Assembly (NCBI GenBank): GCA_029204225.1
Contig: CM055096.1
Coordinates: forward strand, 43,879,967-43,943,966
Source of the DNA: Diphasiastrum complanatum
Lineage: Eukaryota; Streptophyta; Lycopodiopsida; Lycopodiales; Lycopodiaceae
DNA: 64,000 nucleotides
Reading direction: 5' to 3'
Shown here: positions 12,501-25,600 of the stretch, in pieces
How the letters are laid out: every line of letters starts with the position of its first letter
Position numbering within the stretch: position 1 is the stretch's first letter
Program-made: the position numbers and the translations under genes
Notes under the pieces: model-generated
Databases searched by the model: none
What the model was told of the DNA's origin: nothing
What the model saw: only the letters and a program-made list of their open reading frames with translations

Positions 12501-13335
12501 ATGAAAAACTTCTTGATACTTTCATGGTAGTGTCCACCCCTCAGATACTATAATTTCTTTGGTAGAAGAGTACATTAGATATTCCATTATGTGGAGACGC
12601 ATCATGTGACTTATTTTGCAACCGTTGTGGCTTGAATTGATGATAGCTCTCAATGATCTTCTTGACTAAGCAAGACATATTTGTAACAGGATGGGCTATG
12701 GAGGTATGGAACACCATGGCGATAGTCTATTTGAATGGATTTGTGTTCAAATGTTGGGTAGGAAGTTTTATGTCCAGCGCAGTTTTTGGTTTAGGTGGTT
12801 TAAGTACAATCGTGAGGGTGTTCAATTGGCAGCCTTCACAAAGACTTATGGAGCATTATTTGTACTTCATGTGACTTGCCTCCACAGCAGCTGTACATAA
12901 CGCCACATAGCCTTAAGTTAAGAATCCTTCATGGAGTCTAGTTGCATTCTTTGTGAAAGTGGGTGTTGCTAGCAGCAAAAGTCACGCTTTGCCATTTTTC
13001 ATTAAGGCACATCAGTTTATGTTCATGATCGTTGGTTCTGAGTTTGATCATATTTTTCACTACCCCAGGACACCTTCTGAAAGCTATGCCTTTAAAGCTC
13101 CTAGACACAACTTCTCAATCAGGGTTGATAGATACACAGTTGTAAAATGACTTGATCCATTTCAAAATTTTGAGACAAACTCCGACTGGGGTAAACTTTT
13201 CATGATGGAAAACTTCACAAGCTATTTTGTTTAGACCATGCTATAATAAGCTTTCGGATAGAACTTCATGAAACTTATACTTTATTATGGTTCCCACCTC
13301 TTGGAACAAGGATAACTGCATAACAGCTCGATGTC
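9561..13335. other. No recognised gene; AT-rich DNA with a proline/leucine-rich open frame
   Basis: This stretch lies downstream of the polymerase gene. A minus-strand frame at 10712-10266 (148 codons) is simple in composition (Pro, Leu, His) and lies opposite a purine-rich plus-strand tract, so it is probably not a gene. Short plus frames at 12653-12900 and 12953-13150 have no recognisable motif. Much of the remainder looks like decayed repeat. Confidence 0.4.
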
Positions 13336-13336
13336 C

Positions 13337-13350
13337 ATTTATTTATTTTT
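13337..13350 (-). terminator. Candidate polyadenylation signal of the polymerase gene
   Basis: The minus strand reads AAAAATAAATAAAT about 35 bases after the TAA stop at 13382, containing overlapping AATAAA hexamers. Its position fits a plant near-upstream polyadenylation element; the cleavage site is not defined. Confidence 0.45.
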
Positions 13351-13381
13351 ATCTTGTATGCCTGTTAATTAAGTGGGTATC

Positions 13382-13661
13382 TTATCCACAATCAGACTCA
13401 AGTTTTTCTAGTAACGACTCGATATATTCTAGTCTCTTTGCACCTTCATGGCGAAGGTAGAATGATGGGCAATCTAGATTAGTACAAAGTATTGGCCAAT
13501 ACAAACCACCGGAGTGATATTGTAAGCATTCTGCTTGAGATCTTGCATACTTCTTCTCCTCATCTTGTTTCTGTGCTAAAAGAAATGCAGCGGTAATTTG
13601 TGCAGCCCCAGCAACAATGCAACTTTCACATAGTACTGATTTTGCTGCCTCTAGAGGTTTC
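13382..13661 (-). CDS. Polymerase last exon: CysA end, linker and CysB
   Basis: 280 nt, starting in phase 2 after the acceptor ttccag and ending in TAA at 13382-13384. It completes CysA (second pair CESC), then an alanine-rich helix and a charged linker ([14 protein letters not shown]), then CysB. The CysB motif reads CLQY...[13 protein letters not shown], so the second ligand position is Tyr instead of Cys. CysB normally holds an iron-sulfur cluster in Pol delta. Confidence 0.85.
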
Positions 13662-16600
13662 CTGGAAGTGTTCAGTAACATTATTAGAACAAGTTAGATA
13701 TATTCCAATAAGCAAACTAAACTCAGAGAATCGAAAGCTCCTGTTCACAAATATTAAAATAGGCTATTCTTTCAGTTAAAGAGAGAAAGTATCCACCTGG
13801 TACATGACAACTAAAACCCATGATGAAAAGCTTCAAAAATATTGTAAATCCTGGACTAAATTTTCATGGAAGGGCTTAAAATACACAAACCTACCGCTGA
13901 ATCCAATGTCTGTAAAGCCCACAAGTGTAGTGGCCTCCACACTTTCTGATGCAGATTCAGGGGCCGGATAAATTTTATGCTTTGGACTGTCCTGGCCCTC
14001 AGTGCTTTCTGGATTTGAGAATCCAGGCCCTTGGGCTACCTACCAACCTCCGAACCTCGGGCCTGGGTTTACAAATCTGAGAAAGTCCACGGGCAAAGAC
14101 TTTCCACTATACTTCATCTGAATGCTAAAACTTTAAAGAGCACCAAGAAGAACCAAAAGCAAACAAAAATGAAATTCTCGTGCCAGGCAAGTTTGATAAC
14201 ATCATGCAGAAGCAAACACATAGACAATGTTAACCCACGTTTCATGGGATGTCTTTTTATTTCATTTTTCAACACATACATAGTAAATTTTATTTCTATT
14301 TTTTGGATTTGCTCCATATGTGCAGAACAGAACGTACCCAGAAAAGCCCAGAACGGGTATCTGTGGATGATGGACCTATATGAATACAAATCATATATGA
14401 AATACGATTTTCAGTAATAAGAGTAACCTGCAGCTAAGGCATGGCATCTTAGCTCGAAAAAAGCTGCTGACCAAAGCTTGTGTACTGTGCACTCCACCTG
14501 GAGAAAGCACTGCTGGAGGAGGAACAGTGTGATTTCCAGTAAAAAGCTCTCGTAATTGACTTGGTTCAGTTACATGCTCCAGTATCTGTCAAACACAAAC
14601 CCAAAACAAAGTTCCAAAATACAGTGATGATCTCAAGATCGGCACAAGAATTGAGCTTTTCTAACATAGCCAGTCACAGGTAAGGAGGTGTTTTTCAAGC
14701 TTACAAAAATCTCTTGAACTCATTCATACATAGTGTAAGAGAGAAAACATGTAACCAAGTTTGGAAATATAAAAGCTCATCCTGTTCATTGGCTCTAAAT
14801 ACAAAGTTTCATAGAGTTCACATCAAGTTAGCTGAGAAATTGTCCGCAGAATGATGAATGGCATATGTGGAGAGTTATGAACTGAATCACAGATTTTAGC
14901 ATCAATAAAGCATAAAGATCAGATATGAGACAGCAAAGACTAATCCCCACAAGAGTAGCATAAAGATCAGATATGAGACAGCAAAGACTAATCCCCACAA
15001 GAGTAGCATAGATGCATCACAATGATCATGAACATAACCCTACAAGCCATGGAAAGCTTGAAACCTAATTAAGACTAAGAAAGTAACCAATATCATAAGC
15101 TAACTAATGAATGACAATGTGTCCTAGTTATACCCACAGAGAGGCCCCAGAGTAAGCTTCTAGAGAATAAGGTTACTGAAGCTAAGCTATCATGGGTCCC
15201 TGGGTCCCATAAGGACATGCCCTCAATGGTAATGGCCCAATACCTATGAGTATACTAGTTAAGGGCCATTCATAGTATATAACTCTCCCCTACTTTAAAA
15301 AACATTGTCCTGAATGTTTGGCCCCAAGCAATAGCTGTGGTAATAGTCAGTTCTAAGAACTATCTCAAAAAGATGAGAAATAATGCATGAACTGATGGAA
15401 ATACTGAAGGAGAGGACATAACTCATCACAACAGGTATTCCAAAAGCAACACACAAAAAACTCACTAAGCATAGTATATCAACTGCAAAACAGCACAACT
15501 ACTATAAACTGATAGAATCCAAGCGAGAAGGAAACTCGCTCAAGGCACTTGTAGAGCCCAAAACAGCCATACAACAATGTCGACATACAAGACCCCAAAA
15601 TTGAAATATCCACTAGCCAAATAACCCATGAATACCATAGAAAATGGATACTCTTTAACATTAGCGAAGGCCAGGCAATATGCAGCAACCAAGTATGCTG
15701 GGAAACATAATGCATAAGTAAAGCATCCCAAGAAACAACAACTGAAATGGATACATGTACAGCAATCTAGGGTATCCGCAATGCGCAAGAAGGTACAATA
15801 GTATCTAGGAAAATAGAGTCAACACGTCAAGGGTATACAACCTCAATATCGAGTCATCGACTATAGCAAAGTCATATATAGAAGCACAAAGATACTGAAG
15901 GAGATGTGCATACTCATCTACAAGGATCTCAACAAAATAAGCTGCATTGACTATATAAAAAACATCCTATGAAGGAATTGTATAAGCAACAAGAGAACTA
16001 GCACGCAGCTCAAGCATAGATGTAGAAAGTAAAGCTAGAGCATCATGAAATGTAGAAGCATATGACATATTTAGAGCTGCTGAATGAAAGAGCAAGCATA
16101 GAACCATGAACAATATCTAAATAGGGAGAATAGGCTACAACATTTGCAGCATTTTACCCGCCCTATCTCTGCTTGACCTAATTTCTTTCCTGCTTGGTTC
16201 ACTCCCTTCCTGTTCTTGCTACTTCACCTGCCCAAATTTTTCCTCCTTTCTGGAAGTTTTTTTTGTAGCTCATCGTTCGATATTGGCTCATCATTTTGTT
16301 TTTGATTTGTGGAAAATTTATTGTTTTGATGATTTGTTTAGATTAATCTCATTTTAATTTATTTTTTGTTTAGTGCCTTTGTTTTCGTTTTTACGATTTG
16401 CTATAGAAATTTGGATCCTTCACTGCTGGTTTCTATAATTTTACCCATATTGCTTTCCAAATGTTGTTTACGGTCATTTGTCACTTTTGTTATGATCCAC
16501 CATTTTACAGAAACCGTTTTCCCATTTTTTTGCCGGTTCTTTTTACGTTTGTTCATTTCTTGCTTGCTTCTCATTTCCATTTCTATTTTGCAACTTCATC

Positions 16601-19600
16601 ATGGATCTTTGGCCTTCCATATGGCATGACTTGTCTGATAGACTGTCTCGCATATTCCGGTCGCACTCGACATTTCTGATAAAATTTACAACAAAATGAA
16701 TCCCAATCAATGGTAAGAGTCATGGAGAATGGACATTTGATTGATCTAGATCCAAACTATGAGATAGAATCAAGACTAGTTACCAATACTAGCTTATCTT
16801 GGCATTTAACTCCACTTTAGGCACATAGATTGATCAAAGATTCCACAGAAACATCCACAATCAACTTTAGTACCTTCCAATCAATGCATAAAACCACTCA
16901 CATACAGTAGTACTAACTCGCCACACAAAGACAATGTGAAGGAAAGTCGAAAATCTCGATTTTTAACCCTAGAATCATAACCCTAATATGGCCCTTTAGC
17001 CCTAACGTTGCCCTCATGAGAGTGAGATCCCTCAACAATGCAAAAATTGCTATTTTTGGCCCTATATTCTCTCCAAGGTTAAAATGGCCTTTTGTTCTCA
17101 CATGAAATGATGCTAAAAGACCTCAAATAAGGAATATGAAAATTGTGAACTTTTTCTAAGCATCTATCCATGTGGCCAACGCCACCCAATGCCACATCAT
17201 CACATACAAGTGAAAGTACACATAATACATCAAAACTAGTCAAACTAGATTTGTGAAATTTCAACACTCCTCACAATTTAGCTTGATGAGACTATCTTGG
17301 GTCAATAATTAATACATGAATAAAAACAACATAATTTCCAGGTTCTTGCTATGTGGAGTGAGTGTGATCACTCATCATGATAAGAATATGATTTGAGCTC
17401 CAAGTTCTCAAACGTAGTGAGAGATCAACAAAGATTGTCTTAAAGAGCCAAGTCTGGTCTTTGATAGGTTGCGAATGAGCATATTGGGCTCTAAAATGAG
17501 AGTCTCCTTTTCAAAATAATCATGAAAAACAGTAGCTTGCCACAACATCCAACTTTGGTGTGAAGCACATATAACCAAAGCTTGAAATGTCACCATCTTG
17601 ACTTCATCCAACAAAACAATGAACTCCAAATTGTCATCCTTCCAATGAAGGTCTTCATTTCTTGGAAATTCAAGAGTGAATAGGTCACAAGGTGAGGCCT
17701 TTGAATCTTTCCTTTGAAACTCCAATCAAGGAAGTAGTGAGCACTATTCCATCATCATAAGATATAGGATGAAAAATAATGTTTATACTAGCATCATCAA
17801 AGGACATTGTCAATTTATGACATGTTTTCTATCAAACATAAAGTAAGATGAGTACAGGGAGATATGAAGAAACTTTCTTGCTACTCGTTTGTCTTTACTC
17901 AAGCCTTCATAATGATGTAGATTCAGGTCTCTTTTGCCTTGAGACAAGTGCTCCTTCTCGGGTTCCTCCTTGGTGTCTTGTTCCTACCAACTCCCTATTG
18001 GTGTTGATGATGAAGACAAGGATCCAAAGCATGATCTTCTTCAAGACTCTCAAAGAACTTTGTTTTCAAGTCTTAAAACCTAAATGTTCTCCCTCTAGTT
18101 ACGAATAGAGCCACAGCTGATCTAGAGCTAAGCTATGAAAGCATCACATAAGCAAGACTTAAGCTATGAAAGCAGCACATAAGCAAGACTTAACCCTAGA
18201 AAGCAGGAAAGAGAGAGATTAAGGAGGCTAAAGAGAGAGATCAATATCATCAGCTGAATAACAAATGACACAGTTTCCCTACTTATAGCCAAGAGGAAGC
18301 CCTAAAAGGAAGCTTCCGGTGGCTAGGGCCCAACTAGGAGGGAAAATAGTGCGCCCTCCAAGAAGGCCCCCACTCTCCAGTAATATGCCTAATAATGAAT
18401 AATAAGGCCAAAGGCCAACCATATAGTCTAAGTGTCACTAATGAATAAAAAAGGGCCCAAGGCCTGCTTATGCATAAAGTAAAGTAAATGTAAATAGACG
18501 CGGCGAATGTAATGAGCCGAGTCCATAACTCTCCCTGGCACAAAAGAAAAAGACCCAACTGCCGAAAAGAAACTGGATCAAGTAGCAGCAAGCCTTGGTG
18601 CATCAACAACTAGAACAACATTTGATGTAGAGGAATCAACAAGTGCAGCAAGAGCACGAGCCTGATCCGCAAGTGATGGTGTACGATAAAAGACATCAAT
18701 AGGCTCCCATGTGGCCTCCTCAATAGGACGGCCATCCCACTGGACCAAAAACTGCATCTGCCGGCGGCGTCGACTATGGTATAGACGAACCTGTAATATA
18801 GTAGCAGGTAAAAATGGAAATAACTCTGGAGCAGTAAGAAACTCAGCATCACAAGGAGCGTCATCCTCAATAGCAGCACGTAATAAACTGACATGGAATA
18901 CATCATAGGCGCGTGTGGAAGCAGGAAGCTGTAAGCGATATGTAACTGGACTAAGAACCTCCAAAATGCGATAAGGCCCATAAGAACGTGGTGCAAGCTT
19001 CTCAGTAGAAGCATGGCCCTGGACAAAATGATGACGTGAACCGTAGGCGTAGATAAACCATATCTCCAAGCTGAAACTCAACATGGCGGCAGTGACGATT
19101 AACTGAGGTCTGATAACGCTGCTGAACATGCTGTAAATGAGAACTGGCCCGGGTAATAAGCTCTCGAGCACCAAGGTATCCAAAAAAAAGCCCGAGAAGG
19201 TAGAACTGCATCAGCAACAGGAAGCCAATAAGGAAACTGGAAAAGAGATGGACACTCATCGCGAATAGCCGCATGATACACGTAACCATCAACCATATGT
19301 GCAAGGTGCCCCAAGAAAAGATAGCAACATCGGAAGACTAGCACCAAGGAGATCATCCTGACAAAGGAGAGCTTAAAATGGAGAAATATGCACCAACATG
19401 GTCAAAAGCCCAAGGTATCCATAGGGCCCATGAATGAGACACAACGGCGTACGGTACCCTCAAGGCCCATATCACGAGAAGAGCAGCATGCCAAAAGCTC
19501 CAGAAGGTCCAAGCAATCAATGCATCATCTAAAAAGACATGATGCATGAAAATAGTAGCAACAAATCTAGAAATAGTAGAGGCCCCAACTGACAAACTGT

Positions 19601-22600
19601 AGCCGAAAAACTCATCTAGAAAGACCTCATATGGACATACCAATCCATCATAGGATACACCAAAAACGGATGGAGAATCGGATGACCCATCGGAACTGGC
19701 CGCAAGTGTAATCCCAAAGTACACACCAGGCGCACAAGTGAGGAATAGAAGAAATGCACTGGAACGCAGAACAGGATCCCCAACATCAGTAGCAAGCATC
19801 GGATCAATATCCACGTGTAGCTGGGGATGAGTATCAAAGCACATATGAGCAATACTGAAGTATATGGCGGCAACATCCCCACAAACTATCCAAGAGAGGA
19901 GAAGGAACTCTCTCAAGGTACTCTGATGGTCTCGGAAAACCAGAACAAAGTGGCAACTCAGCATCAGAGACCAAGCGATATGGAGCAACCTGAAATGACG
20001 GGGAATCTGAAGATCACCTGGACAAACAGTAGCTGGAAAGGAGGCAATAACCCAAGCCATCGGGATATGCCAAGCCTGACAATGAGCAACAATCCAAGGA
20101 ACAGATAGAGAGCCACATGCATAATCATAGAGATATCTGCACCATAGGCAATCAGTAATATGGAAAAAACAGCACCAATCAACAGGTCCAAATGAAAACC
20201 AAGCTATACGTAATAACCAGGAATGCCATATATCCATAGCTGAAAATGAAGCAGTAGTATGAGCAATAGGTCCAAATGAAATCCAAGCGATATGTAATAA
20301 CCAGGAATGCCATATATCCACAACATCGGCATGGACTGCAGCAAACCTATATGTAGAAACACAAGGAGACTGAAGGATGCCCGTATACTCATCTAGAAAG
20401 ATCCATACCCTAGATAGGTAATAGTGACCATCTCACAAATATCCTCGGATGGAAAATGTGTAACGGTAAGGGCCAAAGGCGCATGAATCATGTAAGGATC
20501 CGTAGAAATATCATGAGGCGGTTCACAAACCTCAAGCAGAGATCCATGGAGTAATGTGAATGAAGATACAACCTGATCACCAATAGCGAGGGAACCATCA
20601 AACGTGGACCCGTGAAGAACCCCATAGAAATCAGCAGGAACATCGGCCATAACGGACTCCAGAGATGGAGATATAGAGACCAATGGAGAAGATATTGCAC
20701 AAACCACCGAACCAGGAGGGCTATTTGAGGTATGCGCAAAAGCAATAGTAGAAATACCACCAAGGTATACGGCCTGTAAATCCAGAGCAGCATCAGCCTT
20801 AGGAAGAGGACCCACGGATGGTGAAAGTGAAGCAACAATTGATGTACTCTGAATGGAAAGAAGAGCTGCATCCTGAGCCTTGGCTACGCATAAACTGCTT
20901 CCTGGTAACCAACTGATAGTCACCCTGGGAATCAATACCAGCAAGTAAATGATGCTGACCAGCCTGAGTAAAGGAAAGTGTCTGCTGAGAGAGATCCACA
21001 GCAACAGTACCAAGTGAAGAGAACCAGTCGTATGCCATATGGAGATCTACTGGAGTAGCCAAAGCATCTGAAACCGTAGACCCATGAATAATATCGAAAT
21101 AAGGAGCATAGGCGACAACATCTATAGCATGGCGCTCAAGAACACGAGTAGCATCAAAGTACTCAACAATGAAGCAGAAGGACGGGGTCGGGAGAAGCGG
21201 GAAGGAAGGGTGTTAGAGTACTTGTGCTGTAAAGTAATGGCAAGAGACATCGCCTCAACAAGTGTGGGAGGGCGGAAGGAGGAAACATCGTAACGTAAGG
21301 CACCACGAAGCCCAGCAATATAACGAGAAATAAGCTCAGTGGCCGGTAGATTTGTGAAAAGATAAGAAAGCTCCATAAACTGATCTGTATAAAAAGCAAG
21401 GTCACTGGTCTGAGTGAGACTACGGAATGTATCACATTGGCGGTCGAGCCACTGAGGATCAATCATAGCATGACTTTACATTCACGATCATTTGTTGTAA
21501 AAATGGACATGTGGGAGCTAGCCCCACTATCTATCCACCAAGGATCTTCAACTTTGACACTTGATGAAAAGGTTGACATCATGAGTGAGTCCTCATGAGA
21601 ACTCCCTTCCTCTTGTCCAATGTTGGCTTGGCTTTGTGCTTGCTTCCTCTTGAAGCATTCCGAGGCATAGTGCCCCATTTTGCTACAATAGTAGCACTTG
21701 ATCTTCGATATGTCCTTCTTGGGCTTGACTTGGCTTGATGATGATGTAGATCATTGATGATCTCCATCCTTTGCTTGCTCCTTTTTGAATGCTACTCCCT
21801 TGCTCTTTGCTTTGCCTTTGCTCTTGAAAAATAAGGCTTTGTCATGACTATCATTGATGGAGAGCCTCTCCATCCTTGCTTTGATGTGAGCCTTCCTACT
21901 CTCCTCAGCCATTTGCATACTTTGAAGGTCTTCAAGTGTAGGCAATTTTCCCATTATGGCATAGCTTAAGCCATTCAAAACAACAATAGGTTCACCAATA
22001 TAGGCAAGCTCCTTGTTCAAATCTTTCATTCTCAAAACAAATCGATGTCCACTCTCACTCTTTCTTTGGATGCATTGAAGAACTTGATTCTTGAGGGAAA
22101 GAAATCTTGAGGTGTTCTTGGACTCATAGGTCTTTTGGGAAGTCTCCCAAGCCTCTTGGGCTAAGGTACATGCTCCTACTTCCTTAAGCAAATCATTTGC
22201 AACATTCATCTTAATACAATGGAGTGCAATCTTGCATCTCTTGTATTTAGTTGCCTCTTGTGGATGGATTGGCTCATCTTCCTCTCCATTCACAATATCC
22301 ATCAAATCTTGCATAACAAGGATGGATTCCATTCTTAACTTCCAAATTGAATTAAAAGAGTTCAATCTATCATTAGAATCCAAAAGATAGGCACTCACAA
22401 ATGCCATTGTCAATGATAAGGAGATAGATTGTACAAGATTTGATGACAACTAGCTATCCCACCCTCTTTGGAACTTGAGAAGAATCACTCTTTGATTTCT
22501 CAACAAGATCTAAGGTGATCTTGAGCTTGATCACTATTCATGATCAAAACTTGATCCAAACTTAGCTCAATTCACTATAGATTTGATCAAAACTAGCCTC

Positions 22601-25600
22601 CTCGATCTCAACTTCACAAGAAGGGTGAATGCACCTATACTGAACCAAAAGATGGCTCACAAATAAAGCCCTATGAATTCAGGTTGAATCACATTGACAT
22701 CTTCAATGAAAACCTATCAAAAAATTGAGCTCAGTGGGAAAAGTATAAAGTAAGGTGGCATATTCAGTCCAACTACGTAAGGTGGGGGTGGAGATCCACT
22801 AGGCGTTTCCCTTCGTAAGAATCGTATATACGTTTTTTATAACAACAAGTATAGCTATATAGACGTCTGAGATGCCGAAGGTGGGGGGATTGTGCAGATT
22901 AAAGGTGAAGTTGTTTGCATATATCTTTAGGAGGCTTTTTCACGTCTTTTCATTGGTGTACCTGTTGTGACGACTTATGTCCTCTCCTTTATTTCGTCCA
23001 CTTGCTTAGCGTCTTGCCTGGCTTAACTTTCTGCCTGTGGTTGTTGTTTTGTTATCTCCATTCCATTTTGTAGTTTGTGTTGTCCATCGCATTTTTCATT
23101 CTCTTTCGTTATTTGTTATTAGTTTCCGTTCCATTTGCGTTTCAATTCCATAATTCATTTTCATCGTCGATTTCGTTTTTCACTTTTTCTTTGTTTCTAC
23201 GCTCCATTATAAAAAAATAAAAATAAAAACCACCCAAATTATTTGGATCATTGGGTTACGTATTCTTTTCCGTTACTTTTAATTTTATTTTTTATCAAGA
23301 CTTCTGATTTTCGAACTCTATCCCCTTTAGATTATCTTTTTGTTTATAATAGTGATATACCATCTGAACATATGTTCCACAAATGGCTCACACGTCTTCA
23401 GTATTACTTTGACTTGGTACTGTTGCTATGGATCTCTCTTAGCAAACACTTTCCTTTACTCATGCTGGTCAACATCATTCACTTGTTGGTATTGATTCCC
23501 AGGGTGACTACTATCAGTTGGTTACCGGGAAGCAGTTTATGCGTAGTCTGCAAAAGGCTCAGGATGCAGCTCTTCTTTCCATTCAGAGTACATCACTTGC
23601 TGCTTCACTTTCACCATTCGTGGGTCCTCTTCTTCCGGTTGATGCTGCTCCGGATTTATAGGTTGTTGCTGCATGCCTTGCGCCTATATGCCTTGATTGA
23701 CATATACATACCTTAGATAGCCCTCCTGGTTCGGTGGTTGGTGCAGTATCTTCTCCTTTGGTCTTTATATCTCCATCTCTTGAGTCCGTTATGGCCGATG
23801 TTCTAGCTGATTTCTATGGGGTTCTTCACGGGTCCATGTTTGATGGTTCCCTCGCTATTGGTGATCAGGTTGTATCTTCTTTCGCTTTACTCCATGGATC
23901 TTTGCTTGAGGTTTGTGATCTGCCTCAAGATATTTCTATGGTTCCTAACATGATTCATGCGCCTTTGGCCCTTACCGTTAGACATTTTCCACCCGAGGAT
24001 ATTTGCCAAATGGTCACTATTACTTATCTAGTATATTTATATGCTGGGATCTTTCTAGATGAGTATACGGGCATCCTTTAGTCTCCTTGTGTTTCTACAT
24101 ATAGGTTTGCTGCAGTCCATGCCGATGGTATACACTTTTGGGCTTTTTATGCATTAGAGGTTTTTCATGTGACTGATTCCTTTTTACCTCTTGATATTTG
24201 GCATTCCTGGTTATTACATATCGCTTGGATTTCATTTGGACCTATTGCTCATACTACTGCTTCATTTTCAGCTATGGATATATGGCATTCCTGGTTATTA
24301 CGTATAGCTTGGTTTTCATTTGGACCTGTTGATTGGTGCTGTTTTTTCCATATTACTGATTGCCTATGGTGCAGATATCTCTATGATTATGCATGTGGCT
24401 CTCTATCTGTTCCTTGGATTGTTGCTCATTGTCAGGCTTGGCATATCCTGATGGCTTGGGTTATTGCCTCCTTTCCAGCTACTGTTTGTCCAGGTGATCT
24501 TCAGATTCCCCGTCATTTCAGGTTGCTCCATATCGCTTGGTCTCTGATGCTGAGTTGCCACTTTGTTCTGGTTTTCCGAGACCATCAGAGTACCTTGAGA
24601 GAGTTCCTTCTCCTCTCTTGGATAGTTTGTGGGGATGTTGCCGCCATATACTTCAGTATTGCTCATATGTGCTTTGATACTCATCCCCAGCTACACGTGG
24701 ATATTGATCCGATGCTTGCTACTGATGTTGGGGATCCTGTTCTGCGTTCCAGTGCATTTCTTCTATTCCTCACTTGTGCGCCTGGTGTGTACTTTGGGAT
24801 TACACTTGCGGCCAGTTCCGATGGGTCATCCGATTCTCCATCCGTTTTTGGTGTATCCTATGATGGATTGGTATGTCCATATGAGGTCTTTCTAGATGTG
24901 GGCCTTGAGGGTACCGTGTGCCATTGCTACTTCTCATTCATGGGCCTTATGGATACCTCGGGCTTTTGACCATGCTGGTGCACATTTCTCCATTTTAGCT
25001 ATACTTTGTCAGGATGATCTCTTTATGCTCCATGTTTCCTGGCATATATCGCTTGCTTTTCCATGCTATTACAATGTGCCTGTCATCTTGCTTATGTTCC
25101 TACTCCTTGGTGCTGGTCTTCTGATGCTGCTATCTTTTCTTGGGGCACCTTGCACATATGATTGATGGTTACGATGCGGCTATTCGCGATGAGTGTCCAT
25201 CTCTTTTCCAGTTTCCTTATTGGCTTCCCGTTGCTGATGCAGTTCTACCTTCTCGGGCTTTTCGGATACCTTGGTATGATGTCCCTATCTTTTGGGTTGA
25301 TCCTCTACTAGCTTGGGCATTATGGATACCTTGGCATTCTTGGTTGCTGCTTGATCTTCTTCTGGTTCCTTGGCATTCCTGGTTGTTCTATATTGCTTGG
25401 TTTCCGATAATGCGGCCGAGATGTGCCCTTCGTCACCATAATGTTGATCCTGAGCTGTTCCCTTTCTTACCAGCTGCCATTCACCAGGTTCGCCTTCACC
25501 ATAGTCGACACTGCCGGCAGATTCAGTTTTGGATCCAGTGGGATGGTCGTCCTGTTGAGGAGGCCACATGGGAGCCTATTGATGTCTTTATCATACGCCA

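Larger units (their letters stand above)
18097..21475 (-). mobile_element. Chromodomain gypsy derivative, 5'-truncated, RT replaced by filler
   Basis: On the minus strand the order is gag fragment (about 21470-21100), protease end (about 21020-20880), a 2-kb filler block without RT or RNase H (20880-19300), integrase C-terminus with chromodomain (19300-18578), purine tract CCAGGGAG, and LTR 18530-18097. The 5' side stops near 21470, where copia gag sequence begins, so no 5' LTR or target duplication is present. The same filler occurs at 23430-25400 and 41000-42060, so this is a multi-copy non-autonomous family. Confidence 0.8.

Noticed and set aside
14909-15004. CRISPR-like repeats
   Set aside because: Only two head-to-tail copies without spacers in a plant LTR; not a CRISPR array. 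The leader repeats at 42050-42480 and 56736-56872 were rejected for the same reason.
19827-20108. 93-codon plus frame almost identical to the minus frame at 24684-24403
   Set aside because: Both are antisense to the tryptophan-rich filler of two recent gypsy copies, so the similarity is inherited and not evidence of a gene.
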